Shown in pieces: positions 7,870 to 14,812 of a DNA stretch of 20,880 nt. Each line of letters opens with the position of its first letter. Position 1 is the stretch's first letter. Made by a program: the position numbers and the translations under genes. Source of the stretch: a virus. A model generated the notes under the pieces. It saw nothing but the letters and a program-made list of their open reading frames with translations, made no database searches and was not told the origin of the DNA. Location of the stretch: the IMG/VR virus record IMGVR_UViG_3300021961_000767, positions 1 to 20,880 of that record; one strand, given 5' to 3'.

Positions 7870-8286
7870 ATGGGTCAAAATAGCGTTATTGCATATGCAC
7901 AGGCAATCCAAGCTCAGTTGCAGTCAATAGTGACGCCGGTTCCTGTATATGCGTCCTTTAACCGCAACTTTGCAACCGATCCTAAGTTTTTGGTGTGGAT
8001 GTTGCGCGATGTTCATCAGCCTGTGTATACAGGGCCGGTGCAAAGTGTAAAAGGCATTGATCGACCTATCTTTCAAATCTCCATCTTTACGCAGCAAATT
8101 CAAGATGGGTTTGAACTTAGTCAGTTGGTGATTGATGCGTTGCATGGATACAGCGGGTTATTTGGTGGCCCGACTTATGGTTTCCAGATTTCAAAAGCTG
8201 ATGTAATGTGGCTTTTTAATAGTTACAATAACGACGAAAAGATGTCGCAAATCTACTTGGATTGCACTCTGGACGTTCCGACTTGA
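7870..8286 (+). CDS. Tail terminator/completion protein (DUF3168-like)
   Basis: A 138-residue protein with the DUF3168 layout: an N-terminal helix (IAYAQAIQAQLQSI), then PVYASFN, the loop VYTGPVQSVKGIDRPIFQIS, and a helix FELSQLVIDALHGYSG, followed by strands. Members of this family form the ring capping the tail tube at the head end (lambda gpU/HK97 gp11 type). It starts one base after the head closure stop and ends 35 bases before the first tube gene. Family assignment rests on pattern and position, so a moderate doubt remains. Confidence 0.68.
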   Translation: MGQNSVIAYAQAIQAQLQSIVTPVPVYASFNRNFATDPKFLVWMLRDVHQPVYTGPVQSVKGIDRPIFQISIFTQQIQDGFELSQLVIDALHGYSGLFGGPTYGFQISKADVMWLFNSYNNDEKMSQIYLDCTLDVPT

Positions 8287-8295
8287 CAAGACAGC

Positions 8296-8305
8296 GTTTA
8301 TAAAC
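8296..8305. repeat. Perfect 10-bp AT-rich palindrome before the first tail-tube gene
   Basis: GTTTATAAAC is its own reverse complement and sits in the 35-base gap between the tail terminator and the first tube gene. A TTGACA hexamer overlaps the preceding stop (8283-8288), but the TATAAA in the palindrome is only 10 bases away, too close for a sigma70 promoter. AGAGGAAA (8309-8316), just downstream, is the ribosome binding site for ATG 8322. The palindrome may be an operator or chance. Confidence 0.3.
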
Positions 8306-8321
8306 TTTAGAGGAAATTGTC

Positions 8322-8816
8322 ATGGCTCTGCCTAATCTTGTTTTGCCGGGGTTCAGCGCCGCGCTGTATTGCCAGCCGGGATCAACTCCTACTCCGCTGA
8401 CCGTTACTCAGCTTTCGCTGGTTGCCAGCGTATCTCCAATTGCCGTGTCCGGTAATTTGCTTCCTGTTGAGGCGATTCCCGCTTTCGGTACGGACGATGC
8501 GGTCGCTTCCTATGGCGTTGCTGGTTCGCGGCAGGGAGACAAGATTCCCGTGCAAAACGCTCCGACTTCGATGTCAATCACAGCGGCGTGGAACCCCTCG
8601 GATGCCAATCTGCTGCTGGTTCGCGCTGATTCTTATTCTGGCGTGATTGACCGGACGTTTGTGATCTCTGCGACAGACGGCACCAATATCGTCTATTACG
8701 CATTTAACGGTCGCGTCGGCAATTTCCAAATTGACTCGGCCCCCGGCGCTGAAGCGAAATGTATGTTCACTATTCATCCGCGTGGCAACCAGTTTGGTTG
8801 GTCGAACAACGCATAA
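8322..8816 (+). CDS. Major tail tube protein 1 (first of a tandem pair)
   Basis: A 164-residue, Ala/Gly/Ser-rich, beta-predicted protein. I identify it as a tail tube subunit from position (after the tail terminator, before the assembly chaperones and tape measure), size, and its tandem homolog. It begins MALPNLVLPGFSAALY and ends with IHPRGNQFGWSNNA. Residues 49-83, from VEAIPAFGTDDAV to QNAPTS, are identical to residues 58-92 of the neighbour. A strong AGAGGAAA ribosome site precedes the ATG. It does not obviously match a named tube family, so the role is inferred. The alternative is that one of the pair is a head or tail decoration protein. Confidence 0.7.
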   Translation: MALPNLVLPGFSAALYCQPGSTPTPLTVTQLSLVASVSPIAVSGNLLPVEAIPAFGTDDAVASYGVAGSRQGDKIPVQNAPTSMSITAAWNPSDANLLLVRADSYSGVIDRTFVISATDGTNIVYYAFNGRVGNFQIDSAPGAEAKCMFTIHPRGNQFGWSNNA

Positions 8817-8828
8817 GGAGTAAATAAA

Positions 8829-9347
8829 ATGGCCGCACCTAATGCAGTTCTTCCTGGTTTTTCTGCCGCCCTGTGGATGCAGGACGATGTTACGCCGACC
8901 CCGCTTTCGACCGCCAATTTAGCGGTTTGGGTGGGTCAAGTCGCCGATATTGCAGGCACCGCCGCCAATGGAACCGGCACCGCTGGCGTTCAAGTTCCCG
9001 TTGAGGCAATTCCAGCCTTTGGAACTGATGATGCTGTCGCATCCTATGGCGTAGCTGGCTCCCGTCAGGGCGACAAGATTCCGGTGCAGAACGCCCCGAC
9101 ATCGCTGTCCATCACAGCGGCATGGAATCCTTCCGATGCAGCGTTGCTGCAAATCCGGGCTGATTCTTATGCAGGTACCGTTGATCGGACCTTTGTTGTT
9201 ACGGCGACCGCCGGGGCTTCCACGGTTGCGTATGCGTTCAATGCTCGCGTTGGCAACTTTCAGATTGACGCAGCGCCTGGGGCTGAAGCGAAGTGTATGT
9301 TTACGGTGCATCCCCGCGGCAACCAGTTTGGATGGAGTAACACATGA
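8829..9347 (+). CDS. Tail tube protein 2 (paralog of tube protein 1)
   Basis: A 172-residue homolog of the preceding gene, collinear over the full length: MAAPNAVLPGFSAALW at the start, AAWNPSDA in the middle, VGNFQIDAAPGAEAKCMFTV near the end, and HPRGNQFGWSNT at the C-terminus. The clearest difference is a 9-residue longer Gly/Thr/Ala-rich loop before the conserved block (GTAANGTGTAG, 43-53). A strong AGGAG (8816-8820) overlaps the stop of tube protein 1 and lies 8 bases before this ATG, so the pair is coupled and both should be well made. At DNA level the two copies differ at many synonymous sites, so this is not a recent duplication or an assembly echo. Confidence 0.7.
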   Translation: MAAPNAVLPGFSAALWMQDDVTPTPLSTANLAVWVGQVADIAGTAANGTGTAGVQVPVEAIPAFGTDDAVASYGVAGSRQGDKIPVQNAPTSLSITAAWNPSDAALLQIRADSYAGTVDRTFVVTATAGASTVAYAFNARVGNFQIDAAPGAEAKCMFTVHPRGNQFGWSNT

Positions 9348-9514
9348 CATTAGATGAGTTCGTCGCAGTCTTGGTGGACTTTCACGGCGACCTTGATCTG
9401 ATGGTGCGCGGCCATCCATTCTCGCTGGAGGAAGTGTCTGACGCTTTTGATTTAGCGGAGAATGAAGCGGAGCAAATCATTTTGGCTAAGATGGTTGAGG
9501 CCGCTTCTCAATAG
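9344..9514 (+). CDS. Small acidic hypothetical protein (56 residues)
   Basis: ATG overlaps the stop of tube protein 2 (ATGA) and has TGGAG at 9333-9337 with a 6-base spacer, so translation is credible. The product begins MTLDEFVAVLVDFHGDLDL. It is acidic and probably all helical, with the central segment HPFSLEEVSDAFDLAENEAE and no membrane segment. I do not recognise a family. It sits between the tube and chaperone genes, where lambda-like phages usually have nothing else, so it may be another tail-assembly helper, which is inference. Confidence 0.65.
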   Translation: MTLDEFVAVLVDFHGDLDLMVRGHPFSLEEVSDAFDLAENEAEQIILAKMVEAASQ

Positions 9515-9517
9515 AGA

Positions 9518-9745
9518 ATGTCCACAATACAAAACACGACAGATTTATTAAGCTACTTGTTGCAGCAGGCAGAGTTAAGGAAAGACTGGTTTGGCTTTCT
9601 TCAGCAACGCCTGACTGCAATTTCTTTAGCCCATGACATTGCAAAATGCCATGCGGACAAAATGAACCCTTCTGAAGTTGTCGCCTACGCGATTGAACTG
9701 AATGAAGAGATTTACCAGAAGATAGTTAGAGGACATAAGACATGA
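9518..9745 (+). CDS. Small helical hypothetical protein (75 residues)
   Basis: Starts 3 bases after the previous stop without a clear Shine-Dalgarno, so it probably relies on translational reinitiation. It ends overlapping the chaperone start (ATGA). The product is alpha-helical: LLSYLLQQAELRKDWFGFLQ at about 10-29, then LTAISLAHDIAKCHADKMNP, then VVAYAIELNEEIYQKIV. I recognise no family. Being locked by overlap between the tube and chaperone genes argues that it is a real gene, possibly involved in tail assembly. Confidence 0.62.
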   Translation: MSTIQNTTDLLSYLLQQAELRKDWFGFLQQRLTAISLAHDIAKCHADKMNPSEVVAYAIELNEEIYQKIVRGHKT

Positions 9746-10191
9746 CAAAACTCTCTGCCTTGATTGGCGATTCTGCCGCCATTCGCACTAGAACCTTTCA
9801 AATTGGCGGCGTTGACTTCCGAGTCAAAGTGCCCTTGAGCGCCGAAATTGACGCCATGAATAACCGTATCAATATGGTTAGCAAGGAAGAAGTCGAAGCG
9901 CGATTTGAGAAGTCTAAAAAAGACTTTACGGAAAGCGAAACGGTCAAATTTACTGAAGATGACGTTTTGCTTGAGGATCGGTCTTTGCGGGAGATCAGCG
10001 AGACTGCCATCAAGGCAGAGCGCAGAATCCTTGAGTTTGTGAAGCTCATTGTGCCGCAAGGTGGTGGCACAATGGACGATTTAACGTATGATGACATCGA
10101 GGCTGAATGGCCGTTTGCTATTCAGTTAGAGATTCTCAATAAGATTGTCGAGGCCATCCAGCCTGGGTTTGAAAGTCAGCGAAAAAACTAA
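9742..10191 (+). CDS. Tail assembly chaperone, short (gpG-like) product
   Basis: A 149-residue protein in the place of lambda gpG, which coats and solubilises the tape measure during tail assembly. The N-terminal part looks beta-rich (RTRTFQIGGVDFRVKVPLSA), the middle helical and charged (SKEEVEARFEKSKKDFTESE), and the end acidic/helical (YDDIEAEWPFAIQLEILNKI). AGAGGA (9728-9733) lies 8 bases before the ATG. The last codons before the TAA are CGA AAA AAC, which form the frameshift heptamer. Most ribosomes should stop here; a minority should continue in the -1 frame into the next ORF. The function is inferred from gene order and the frameshift architecture, not from strong sequence recognition. 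Confidence 0.82.
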   Translation: MTKLSALIGDSAAIRTRTFQIGGVDFRVKVPLSAEIDAMNNRINMVSKEEVEARFEKSKKDFTESETVKFTEDDVLLEDRSLREISETAIKAERRILEFVKLIVPQGGGTMDDLTYDDIEAEWPFAIQLEILNKIVEAIQPGFESQRKN

Positions 10192-10248
10192 TACAGGACA
10201 TCCATCAGCAGGTTAGAGCGTGGATATACGCGCATGGTGGATGTCCTG
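10182..10248 (+). promoter_or_regulatory. -1 programmed ribosomal frameshift signal (A AAA AAC heptamer and stem-loop)
   Basis: The heptamer AAAAAAC (10182-10188) is in the correct phase, as CGA-AAA-AAC then the stop TAA. Five bases later CAGGACATCCA (10194-10204) pairs perfectly with TGGATGTCCTG (10238-10248). One G-T and two Watson-Crick pairs extend the stem to 14 bp (10194-10207 with 10235-10248). The 27-base apical region can itself fold through GCGT and ACGC. After a -1 slip the reading continues CTA ATA CAG and stays open to the stop at 10536. Heptamer, spacing, stem and open downstream frame all agree. Confidence 0.92.
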
Positions 10249-10538
10249 ACAATGTGCCAACCGATGATATGCGTAACATTGAAATCATGTTCCATGATGG
10301 CATCATTGGGCCAAAGGCAAGCCTGTTGGCGATTTCTGCGCTGACAACCGGCAATTTAAACTCCAAGCTACAGAAGGGCGCAAAGCCTTATTCCATCAGG
10401 AACGTGCTTCCGTCAACGGTCGATTACGTTTTCCCTCCTCTGTCTCCTGAGCAACAACGCGAACAAGCAAACAGAAGTTTGCTGGCATTTATGCTGCAAA
10501 GCCCTGGCGGCGAAAAGCATTTGCAGGCAGCAAAATGA
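10188..10538 (+). CDS. Tail assembly chaperone, frameshifted T domain (part of the gpG-T fusion)
   Basis: This is the -1 frame extension of the 9742 gene. The fusion joins 149 residues to 116 more (LIQDIHQQVRAWIYAHGG onwards), about 265 in all. In lambda the T domain of gpG-T binds the tape measure and recruits tube subunits. There is no independent start with a ribosome site: the first candidate, GTG 10254, lies just past the stem with no Shine-Dalgarno. The segment carries MRNIEIMFHDGIIGPKASLL and a Pro-rich VFPPLSPEQQREQANRS near the C-terminus. The stop overlaps the next gene (ATGA). Annotating it as a separate GTG gene would be wrong, in my reading. Confidence 0.85.
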   Translation, partial: LIQDIHQQVRAWIYAHGGCPDNVPTDDMRNIEIMFHDGIIGPKASLLAISALTTGNLNSKLQKGAKPYSIRNVLPSTVDYVFPPLSPEQQREQANRSLLAFMLQSPGGEKHLQAAK

Positions 10539-11032
10539 CTAAAGACGTTGAAACCCAATTCTTTGAGCTTGAAGGGTTTGCGGACCTTGAATGGCAGATG
10601 AAGGAAATCATTCATCACGTTCGCGCTGACACAGCTATTCGCCAAAACTTTGTTAAGGCTTTGCGGGTTGCCATGCAGCCAGTATACGAAGAGGTAAAGC
10701 GAACGGCCCCTTATGACAACGAGAATCCTCGCAGTCAATACCGCCCTGTTCACATGAGGGATACGGTTAAGCTCAAAGCTCGATTGCCTACAGACAAAGA
10801 TATGGAATCGGTTTACGCAAACGAGAATGTTGTTGCCGTGGGACTTGTAACGGTCAAGAAGTCAGCCGTTTCTTTGGCGATGGAGTTTGGAACTTCAAGG
10901 ATAGCGCCAAGGGCTTTTATGAGGACTGCATTGAAGGTGAAAGCCCCGGACGCATTAAGAATCTTGAAGTCAGAGCTTTCTAGAATGCTGCCCGAGTATA
11001 TGGCAAAGTTAAATAGGCGAAGAGGTAAGTAA
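10535..11032 (+). CDS. HK97 gp10-like minor tail / tail completion protein
   Basis: A 165-residue protein with the HK97-gp10_like pattern. After a helical N-terminal part come VYEEVKRTAPYDNENPRSQY, then HMRDTVKLKAR, then the hallmark LAMEFGTSRIAPRAFMRTAL (about 119-138), and a basic C-terminus (KLNRRRGK). In HK97 and many relatives this family is encoded between head closure and tail terminator and helps complete the tail end. Here it sits after the frameshifted chaperone and before the tape measure, a displaced position. No good ribosome site is visible, so it probably depends on translation of the frameshifted upstream product or on reinitiation. Confidence 0.75.
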   Translation: MTKDVETQFFELEGFADLEWQMKEIIHHVRADTAIRQNFVKALRVAMQPVYEEVKRTAPYDNENPRSQYRPVHMRDTVKLKARLPTDKDMESVYANENVVAVGLVTVKKSAVSLAMEFGTSRIAPRAFMRTALKVKAPDALRILKSELSRMLPEYMAKLNRRRGK

Positions 11033-11034
11033 TC

Positions 11035-13524
11035 ATGGCTACAGGGCAAACGGCGGCGACACTAGATGTCCGTATGCGAATGGAGACTGGCGAGTTTGTT
11101 GCCGGGGCCACCAAAGCAGCGCAAGAGACAACCAAATTAAAAAATGCCATTGCCCGTGAGATGAAACTTGCGGAAAAGGAGCTTAAAGCTCTTGATTACG
11201 CTACGCAAGACTACGGCAAGACAGTCACTAAAGTCGCTCAGATGGAGCGTGAATTGGCCGAGGGCCGATTCAAAAACTTGCGTCAATCTGAGCAGGGCAA
11301 GTCAGTCGCCGCTCAATTGCTGGCCCAAGCAGCGGCTTATGACAAGATGGCGGCTTCCACGAAAGCCGCTACCAAAGGCTTAACTGAGCAACAAAAGATT
11401 CAACTGTCATATCAGTTGACTGACTTCGTGACGCAGGTTGGTTCTGGTCAAAACGCTATGGTTGCATTCTTGCAACAGGGCGGTCAGTTCAAAGATGTGA
11501 TGGGCGGCTTTGGCAATACGTTCCGTTGGCTAGGAACGCTATTTACGCCATTTCGCGTCGCTGTTGGCGGGGCGGCAACCGCTCTTGGAGTGCTTGTCAC
11601 CGCGTTTTATAAAGGTGCTAAAGAGTCTGCCGACTTTAGGGACAGCATGATTCTAACCAGCAATTTTGCTGGCGTCACAGAGCAATCCATCACTAAATTA
11701 GCCGAGTCATCAAGCAAAAAGCTGAATGTATCAGTCGGGAGCGCAAGGGAATCTTTATATGCACTAGCGGCATCCGGGAAGTTTACGCAGGAGTCTATTG
11801 GCTCAGTCAATCAGATGATCTTGAATCTCTCCAAGCTGACTGGAGATTCCGCTAAGACAACTGCCGAAAAGCTTATTCCATCTCTAGATGGATCAGCTTC
11901 TTCTGCCAAACGCCTTAATGATCAATATGGCTTTTTAACTCTTGCGGAATATAAGCGAATTGAGGCGCTGGAAAAGGCTGGAGATAAACAAAAGGCAATC
12001 AAAGAACTTACTGATTCTTTTAATGCCAATGTAGAAAATCAAAAAAGAAGCCTTGGAGTCATTGAAAAAGCATGGAATGCGATTGGCAATGAAATCAGTC
12101 GAGCCTGGGATGCTATTAAAGGATTTGGACGGGAGAACTTAGAGCAAGACTTGGCGGCAATTGATCGCCAAATTCAAGCAATCCATGAGTCTCAGGCTGA
12201 TATTGCAAAAGCCGCCGGATTGCGCGGCCTTACTCCTGGGCAAATGACGGACCAGTTGTCAAACACTCTTGCGTCTTTGGACGCAAGAAGAACGGCAATC
12301 ATGGCGAAGATTGAAGCTGCCGATAAAGCCGCCAGGAAGGCTCAAGAGGAGCGCAGAAAAATAGATGACCGCGCCGCTGCTGGAGGCATAGACGCGGAGC
12401 TGAAAAAGCAAGAAGAGCTGACCAAAGCTGGCTTTAGACTTCAGCTTGTATCGTTTCAAGACTACGTTGATCAGAAGGCAAAGCTAGAGGCTGAAGCCAA
12501 CGTCAAGATTGAAGAGTTAAGAACAGAAACCACGCGCCAAAATGTTCGCGAAAGATTTCAATTCCAGTTTCTCAACGCCCAAATCTTGGCGAAAAATGAG
12601 CTTGCAATCAGAGAGCAATTAAAGCGTGATCTCAATAAGATTGATATGGATCGCATTTTGGCGATTGCCAAGGCAGAAGGTGAACGCCAAGATATTGCTC
12701 AGAAGGCTGCGGATGACCTTGCGCTTCGCGTTGCCAATGCGACAAGAAGCCTAGGAGAAAAACTTTATCTAGAGAAGATTTCTCTTGATGTTGACAAGGA
12801 AAGAGTGGCGCTTCAGAACAATCTTTTATTCGCCACCGATGCTCAAAAGAAGTCCGCAGAGCAACGCTTTGAGATGGAAAAGCGCATTCAGCAGATTGAG
12901 CAGGATCGTCTGATTGACCCACAGGGCAAGATTGCCATCATCGCCCAACTGCGTAATCTGCAAGATCAGCGAGATGCGTTCAACAAGCTAGAAGAATCGG
13001 TCAAGCGCGTGGGCGACAAGTGGGAGTCCGTGTTCAGCAACATGACTCGCGCCATTGAGTCTTTTGTCAGAACCGGGAAGATGTCCTTTAGCGATCTGAC
13101 TCGCAGCATTATTGCTGACATCTTGGCAATGGAGATGAAGGCTCAGGCAAGCGTTTTGTTTCGTGCGTTCAAAGGCATGGTGATGACTGCCCTGGCATCA
13201 AATACCTCCTTTACAACAGCACCTGGCGTATTTGATACCGGGGCGGTGGCATACGGCAGGGCCACGGGAGGTCCGGTATCTGCCAACACGCCATACATGG
13301 TTGGCGAAAGAGGTCCGGAGTTGTTTATGCCTAGCGGGGCAGGAACGATCATTCCTAACCATGCCCTGGGCGGCATGGGAGGTCAGACAAATATCACCAA
13401 TTACAACATTAGTGCCATTGATGTGAAGTCCTTTGAAGATCGCATCCTTGGAAGTTCTAAAGCAGTCTGGGCGGCAAATGCGTATGCCAGCAAGGGCATT
13501 GCAATGGCTGGCGGGAGAGCGTGA
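11035..13524 (+). CDS. Tail tape measure protein (lambda gpH-like)
   Basis: 829 residues. Sets tail length, fills the tube lumen and is ejected ahead of the DNA. The N-terminal third resembles the TMP_2/gpH family: QKIQLSYQLTDFVTQVGSGQ at about 119, a hydrophobic segment VAVGGAATALGVLVTAFY at about 176-193 that may cross the host membrane, then YALAASGKFT. The middle (about 370-650) is a long charged coiled coil. The C-terminus has the lambda tape-measure C-domain (WESVFSNMTRAIESFVRTGK, about 663-682), then GPVSANTPYMVGERGPELFM and a Gly/Asn-rich end. AGAGGT (11021-11026) precedes the ATG. At about 0.15 nm per helical residue it would suggest a tail of very roughly 120 nm. Confidence 0.93.
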   Translation: MATGQTAATLDVRMRMETGEFVAGATKAAQETTKLKNAIAREMKLAEKELKALDYATQDYGKTVTKVAQMERELAEGRFKNLRQSEQGKSVAAQLLAQAAAYDKMAASTKAATKGLTEQQKIQLSYQLTDFVTQVGSGQNAMVAFLQQGGQFKDVMGGFGNTFRWLGTLFTPFRVAVGGAATALGVLVTAFYKGAKESADFRDSMILTSNFAGVTEQSITKLAESSSKKLNVSVGSARESLYALAASGKFTQESIGSVNQMILNLSKLTGDSAKTTAEKLIPSLDGSASSAKRLNDQYGFLTLAEYKRIEALEKAGDKQKAIKELTDSFNANVENQKRSLGVIEKAWNAIGNEISRAWDAIKGFGRENLEQDLAAIDRQIQAIHESQADIAKAAGLRGLTPGQMTDQLSNTLASLDARRTAIMAKIEAADKAARKAQEERRKIDDRAAAGGIDAELKKQEELTKAGFRLQLVSFQDYVDQKAKLEAEANVKIEELRTETTRQNVRERFQFQFLNAQILAKNELAIREQLKRDLNKIDMDRILAIAKAEGERQDIAQKAADDLALRVANATRSLGEKLYLEKISLDVDKERVALQNNLLFATDAQKKSAEQRFEMEKRIQQIEQDRLIDPQGKIAIIAQLRNLQDQRDAFNKLEESVKRVGDKWESVFSNMTRAIESFVRTGKMSFSDLTRSIIADILAMEMKAQASVLFRAFKGMVMTALASNTSFTTAPGVFDTGAVAYGRATGGPVSANTPYMVGERGPELFMPSGAGTIIPNHALGGMGGQTNITNYNISAIDVKSFEDRILGSSKAVWAANAYASKGIAMAGGRA

Positions 13525-14159
13525 TGTCGTTTCAAACCATTTTTGAGATTCAGCAATCCATGACGGTGAACAACCGTCGAACGGTTGGGCAGCAGGTAAG
13601 CCGCAGCGGTCAGATTCGTACCGCGCAATATCTCACTTCAGTTCCTTGGGTGTTCACGATCACCCCGCACAACTATCTCTACTATCCGCAAGTTAGAGAT
13701 GTGATTCAGTCCATCGACAACCTAGATCGCCAAACCTCAATGGTGATTACATTTGATACGCCAGAGCTTGAGTGGTTTGTAGCCTATCAAGGCGGGGCAT
13801 CTTCTGCCCCGACTACGATGACGCTGGATTCAACGCCAGCCCCAAACGCAACGACGCTTTCTATTACGGGAGTGCCATCTGCTTCTGGGGACATCTTCAA
13901 GGCTGGCGACTTCATCATGGTAGATGGTTACACCTACAAGGTGACTCAGGATGTCGCAAGGGCAGACACGATTTCTGTGCCTATTCATCGTCCTGTGATT
14001 GGATCGCCGACTGCTGGCGCGGCTGTCGCCTGTGCAGAAAACTGTACGTTCAACGTCTATGCGGAAGCTTGTCCAACCTACACGCTGACGCCCATGACTG
14101 ATGGGGCATTTGTCAATTGGGATGGTCCGTTTGTCTTTCGGGAGAACGTCGCACCATGA
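13524..14159 (+). CDS. Distal tail / minor tail protein (lambda gpM position)
   Basis: A 211-residue beta-rich protein directly after the tape measure, where the distal tail protein lies in siphophages. It opens with FQTIFEIQQSMTVNNRRTVG and has SVPWVFTITPHNYLYYPQVR, a strand-helix pattern seen in tail-end ring proteins. A central insert (about 85-165: TMTLDSTPAPNATTLSITG, then FKAGDFIMVDGYTYKVT) looks like a small beta domain, possibly carbohydrate-binding or Ig-like. I chose ATG 13524, overlapping the tape measure stop (TGATG), with GGGAG at 13513-13517; GTG 13521 one codon earlier leaves too short a spacer. Function is assigned by position. Confidence 0.65.
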   Translation: MSFQTIFEIQQSMTVNNRRTVGQQVSRSGQIRTAQYLTSVPWVFTITPHNYLYYPQVRDVIQSIDNLDRQTSMVITFDTPELEWFVAYQGGASSAPTTMTLDSTPAPNATTLSITGVPSASGDIFKAGDFIMVDGYTYKVTQDVARADTISVPIHRPVIGSPTAGAAVACAENCTFNVYAEACPTYTLTPMTDGAFVNWDGPFVFRENVAP

Positions 14160-14812
14160 GTACCACAATGACTGCGCTTAGTAGCGCAAACATCAATCAC
14201 GCAGAATTTATCAAGATGACGGTTGGCGATCCTGCCACCTATTACTTCTTCTGCAACGCGGCATCTCCCATCTCTGTTGATGGGATGACCTTCAATGGTC
14301 TTGGCTCCCTGCTGTTGCTTGGCGAGATCAATCGAGAGGTCAAAGCAACATCTGTCGATCTGTCCGTTTCCCTGATTGGCATTGATCCGTCAAACATTGC
14401 TTTGCTGCTCTCTACGGACATCAAGGGATCGCTGGTTGAAGTCTGGCGCGGGTTCTTGGATTCCGACAATCAAATCATTACTTCCCCGTCGCAGCAGTTC
14501 TTTAAACGATACACAGGCATCGTCAACAGCGTTGCCATCAATGAGGACTGGAACGAGCAGTTGCGTTCTCGCGTGGCAACTTGCTCGATTGCTTGCACAA
14601 GCATGAGGAAGGTTTTGGAGAACAGGATTGCAGGGCTAAAGACAAACCAAGCAAGCTGGCAGTTTTATCACGCTGGCGACACTTCGATGGATCGCGTTGC
14701 CGCAATCTCTAATACCTACTTTGATTTTGGCAAGCCTCCGACGAAAGGTGGCTCTGCATCCAATCCTGCGGACACGGCGCAGGAAGTGGTGGATAGCGTT
14801 GGCGCACCCTGA
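14156..14812 (+). CDS. Minor tail / tail-hub protein (lambda gpL position, DUF2163-like)
   Basis: 218 residues from ATG 14156, which overlaps the previous stop (ATGA) and has GGGAG at 14140-14144. An in-frame TTG at 14117 would add 13 residues but lies inside the upstream gene with no ribosome site. The pattern ISVDGMTFNGLGSLLLLGEI, then VDLSVSLIGIDPSNIALLLS, then GSLVEVWRGFLD resembles the N-terminal hub domain of DUF2163-type tail proteins. Near the C-terminus are QASWQFYHAGDTSMDRVAAI and a Gly/Ser/Pro-rich tail. The four-cysteine cluster expected of lambda gpL is not evident; only CSIAC and one further Cys are seen. Family placement is tentative. Confidence 0.6.
   Translation: MSTTMTALSSANINHAEFIKMTVGDPATYYFFCNAASPISVDGMTFNGLGSLLLLGEINREVKATSVDLSVSLIGIDPSNIALLLSTDIKGSLVEVWRGFLDSDNQIITSPSQQFFKRYTGIVNSVAINEDWNEQLRSRVATCSIACTSMRKVLENRIAGLKTNQASWQFYHAGDTSMDRVAAISNTYFDFGKPPTKGGSASNPADTAQEVVDSVGAP

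Noticed and set aside
8283-8304. Possible promoter TTGACA ... TATAAA before tube gene 1
   Set aside because: The two boxes are only 10 bases apart, and a hexamer at proper 17-base spacing (TTTAGA) is poor. TTGA is also part of the preceding stop codon context.
8322-9347. Tube gene pair as an assembly artefact or very recent duplication
   Set aside because: The copies differ at many synonymous sites and by a 9-residue loop, so they are distinct, old paralogs.
10254-10538. Independent gene starting at GTG 10254
   Set aside because: No Shine-Dalgarno, it lies just behind a strong stem, and the -1 frame is open back to the slippery heptamer. It is better explained as the frameshifted extension.
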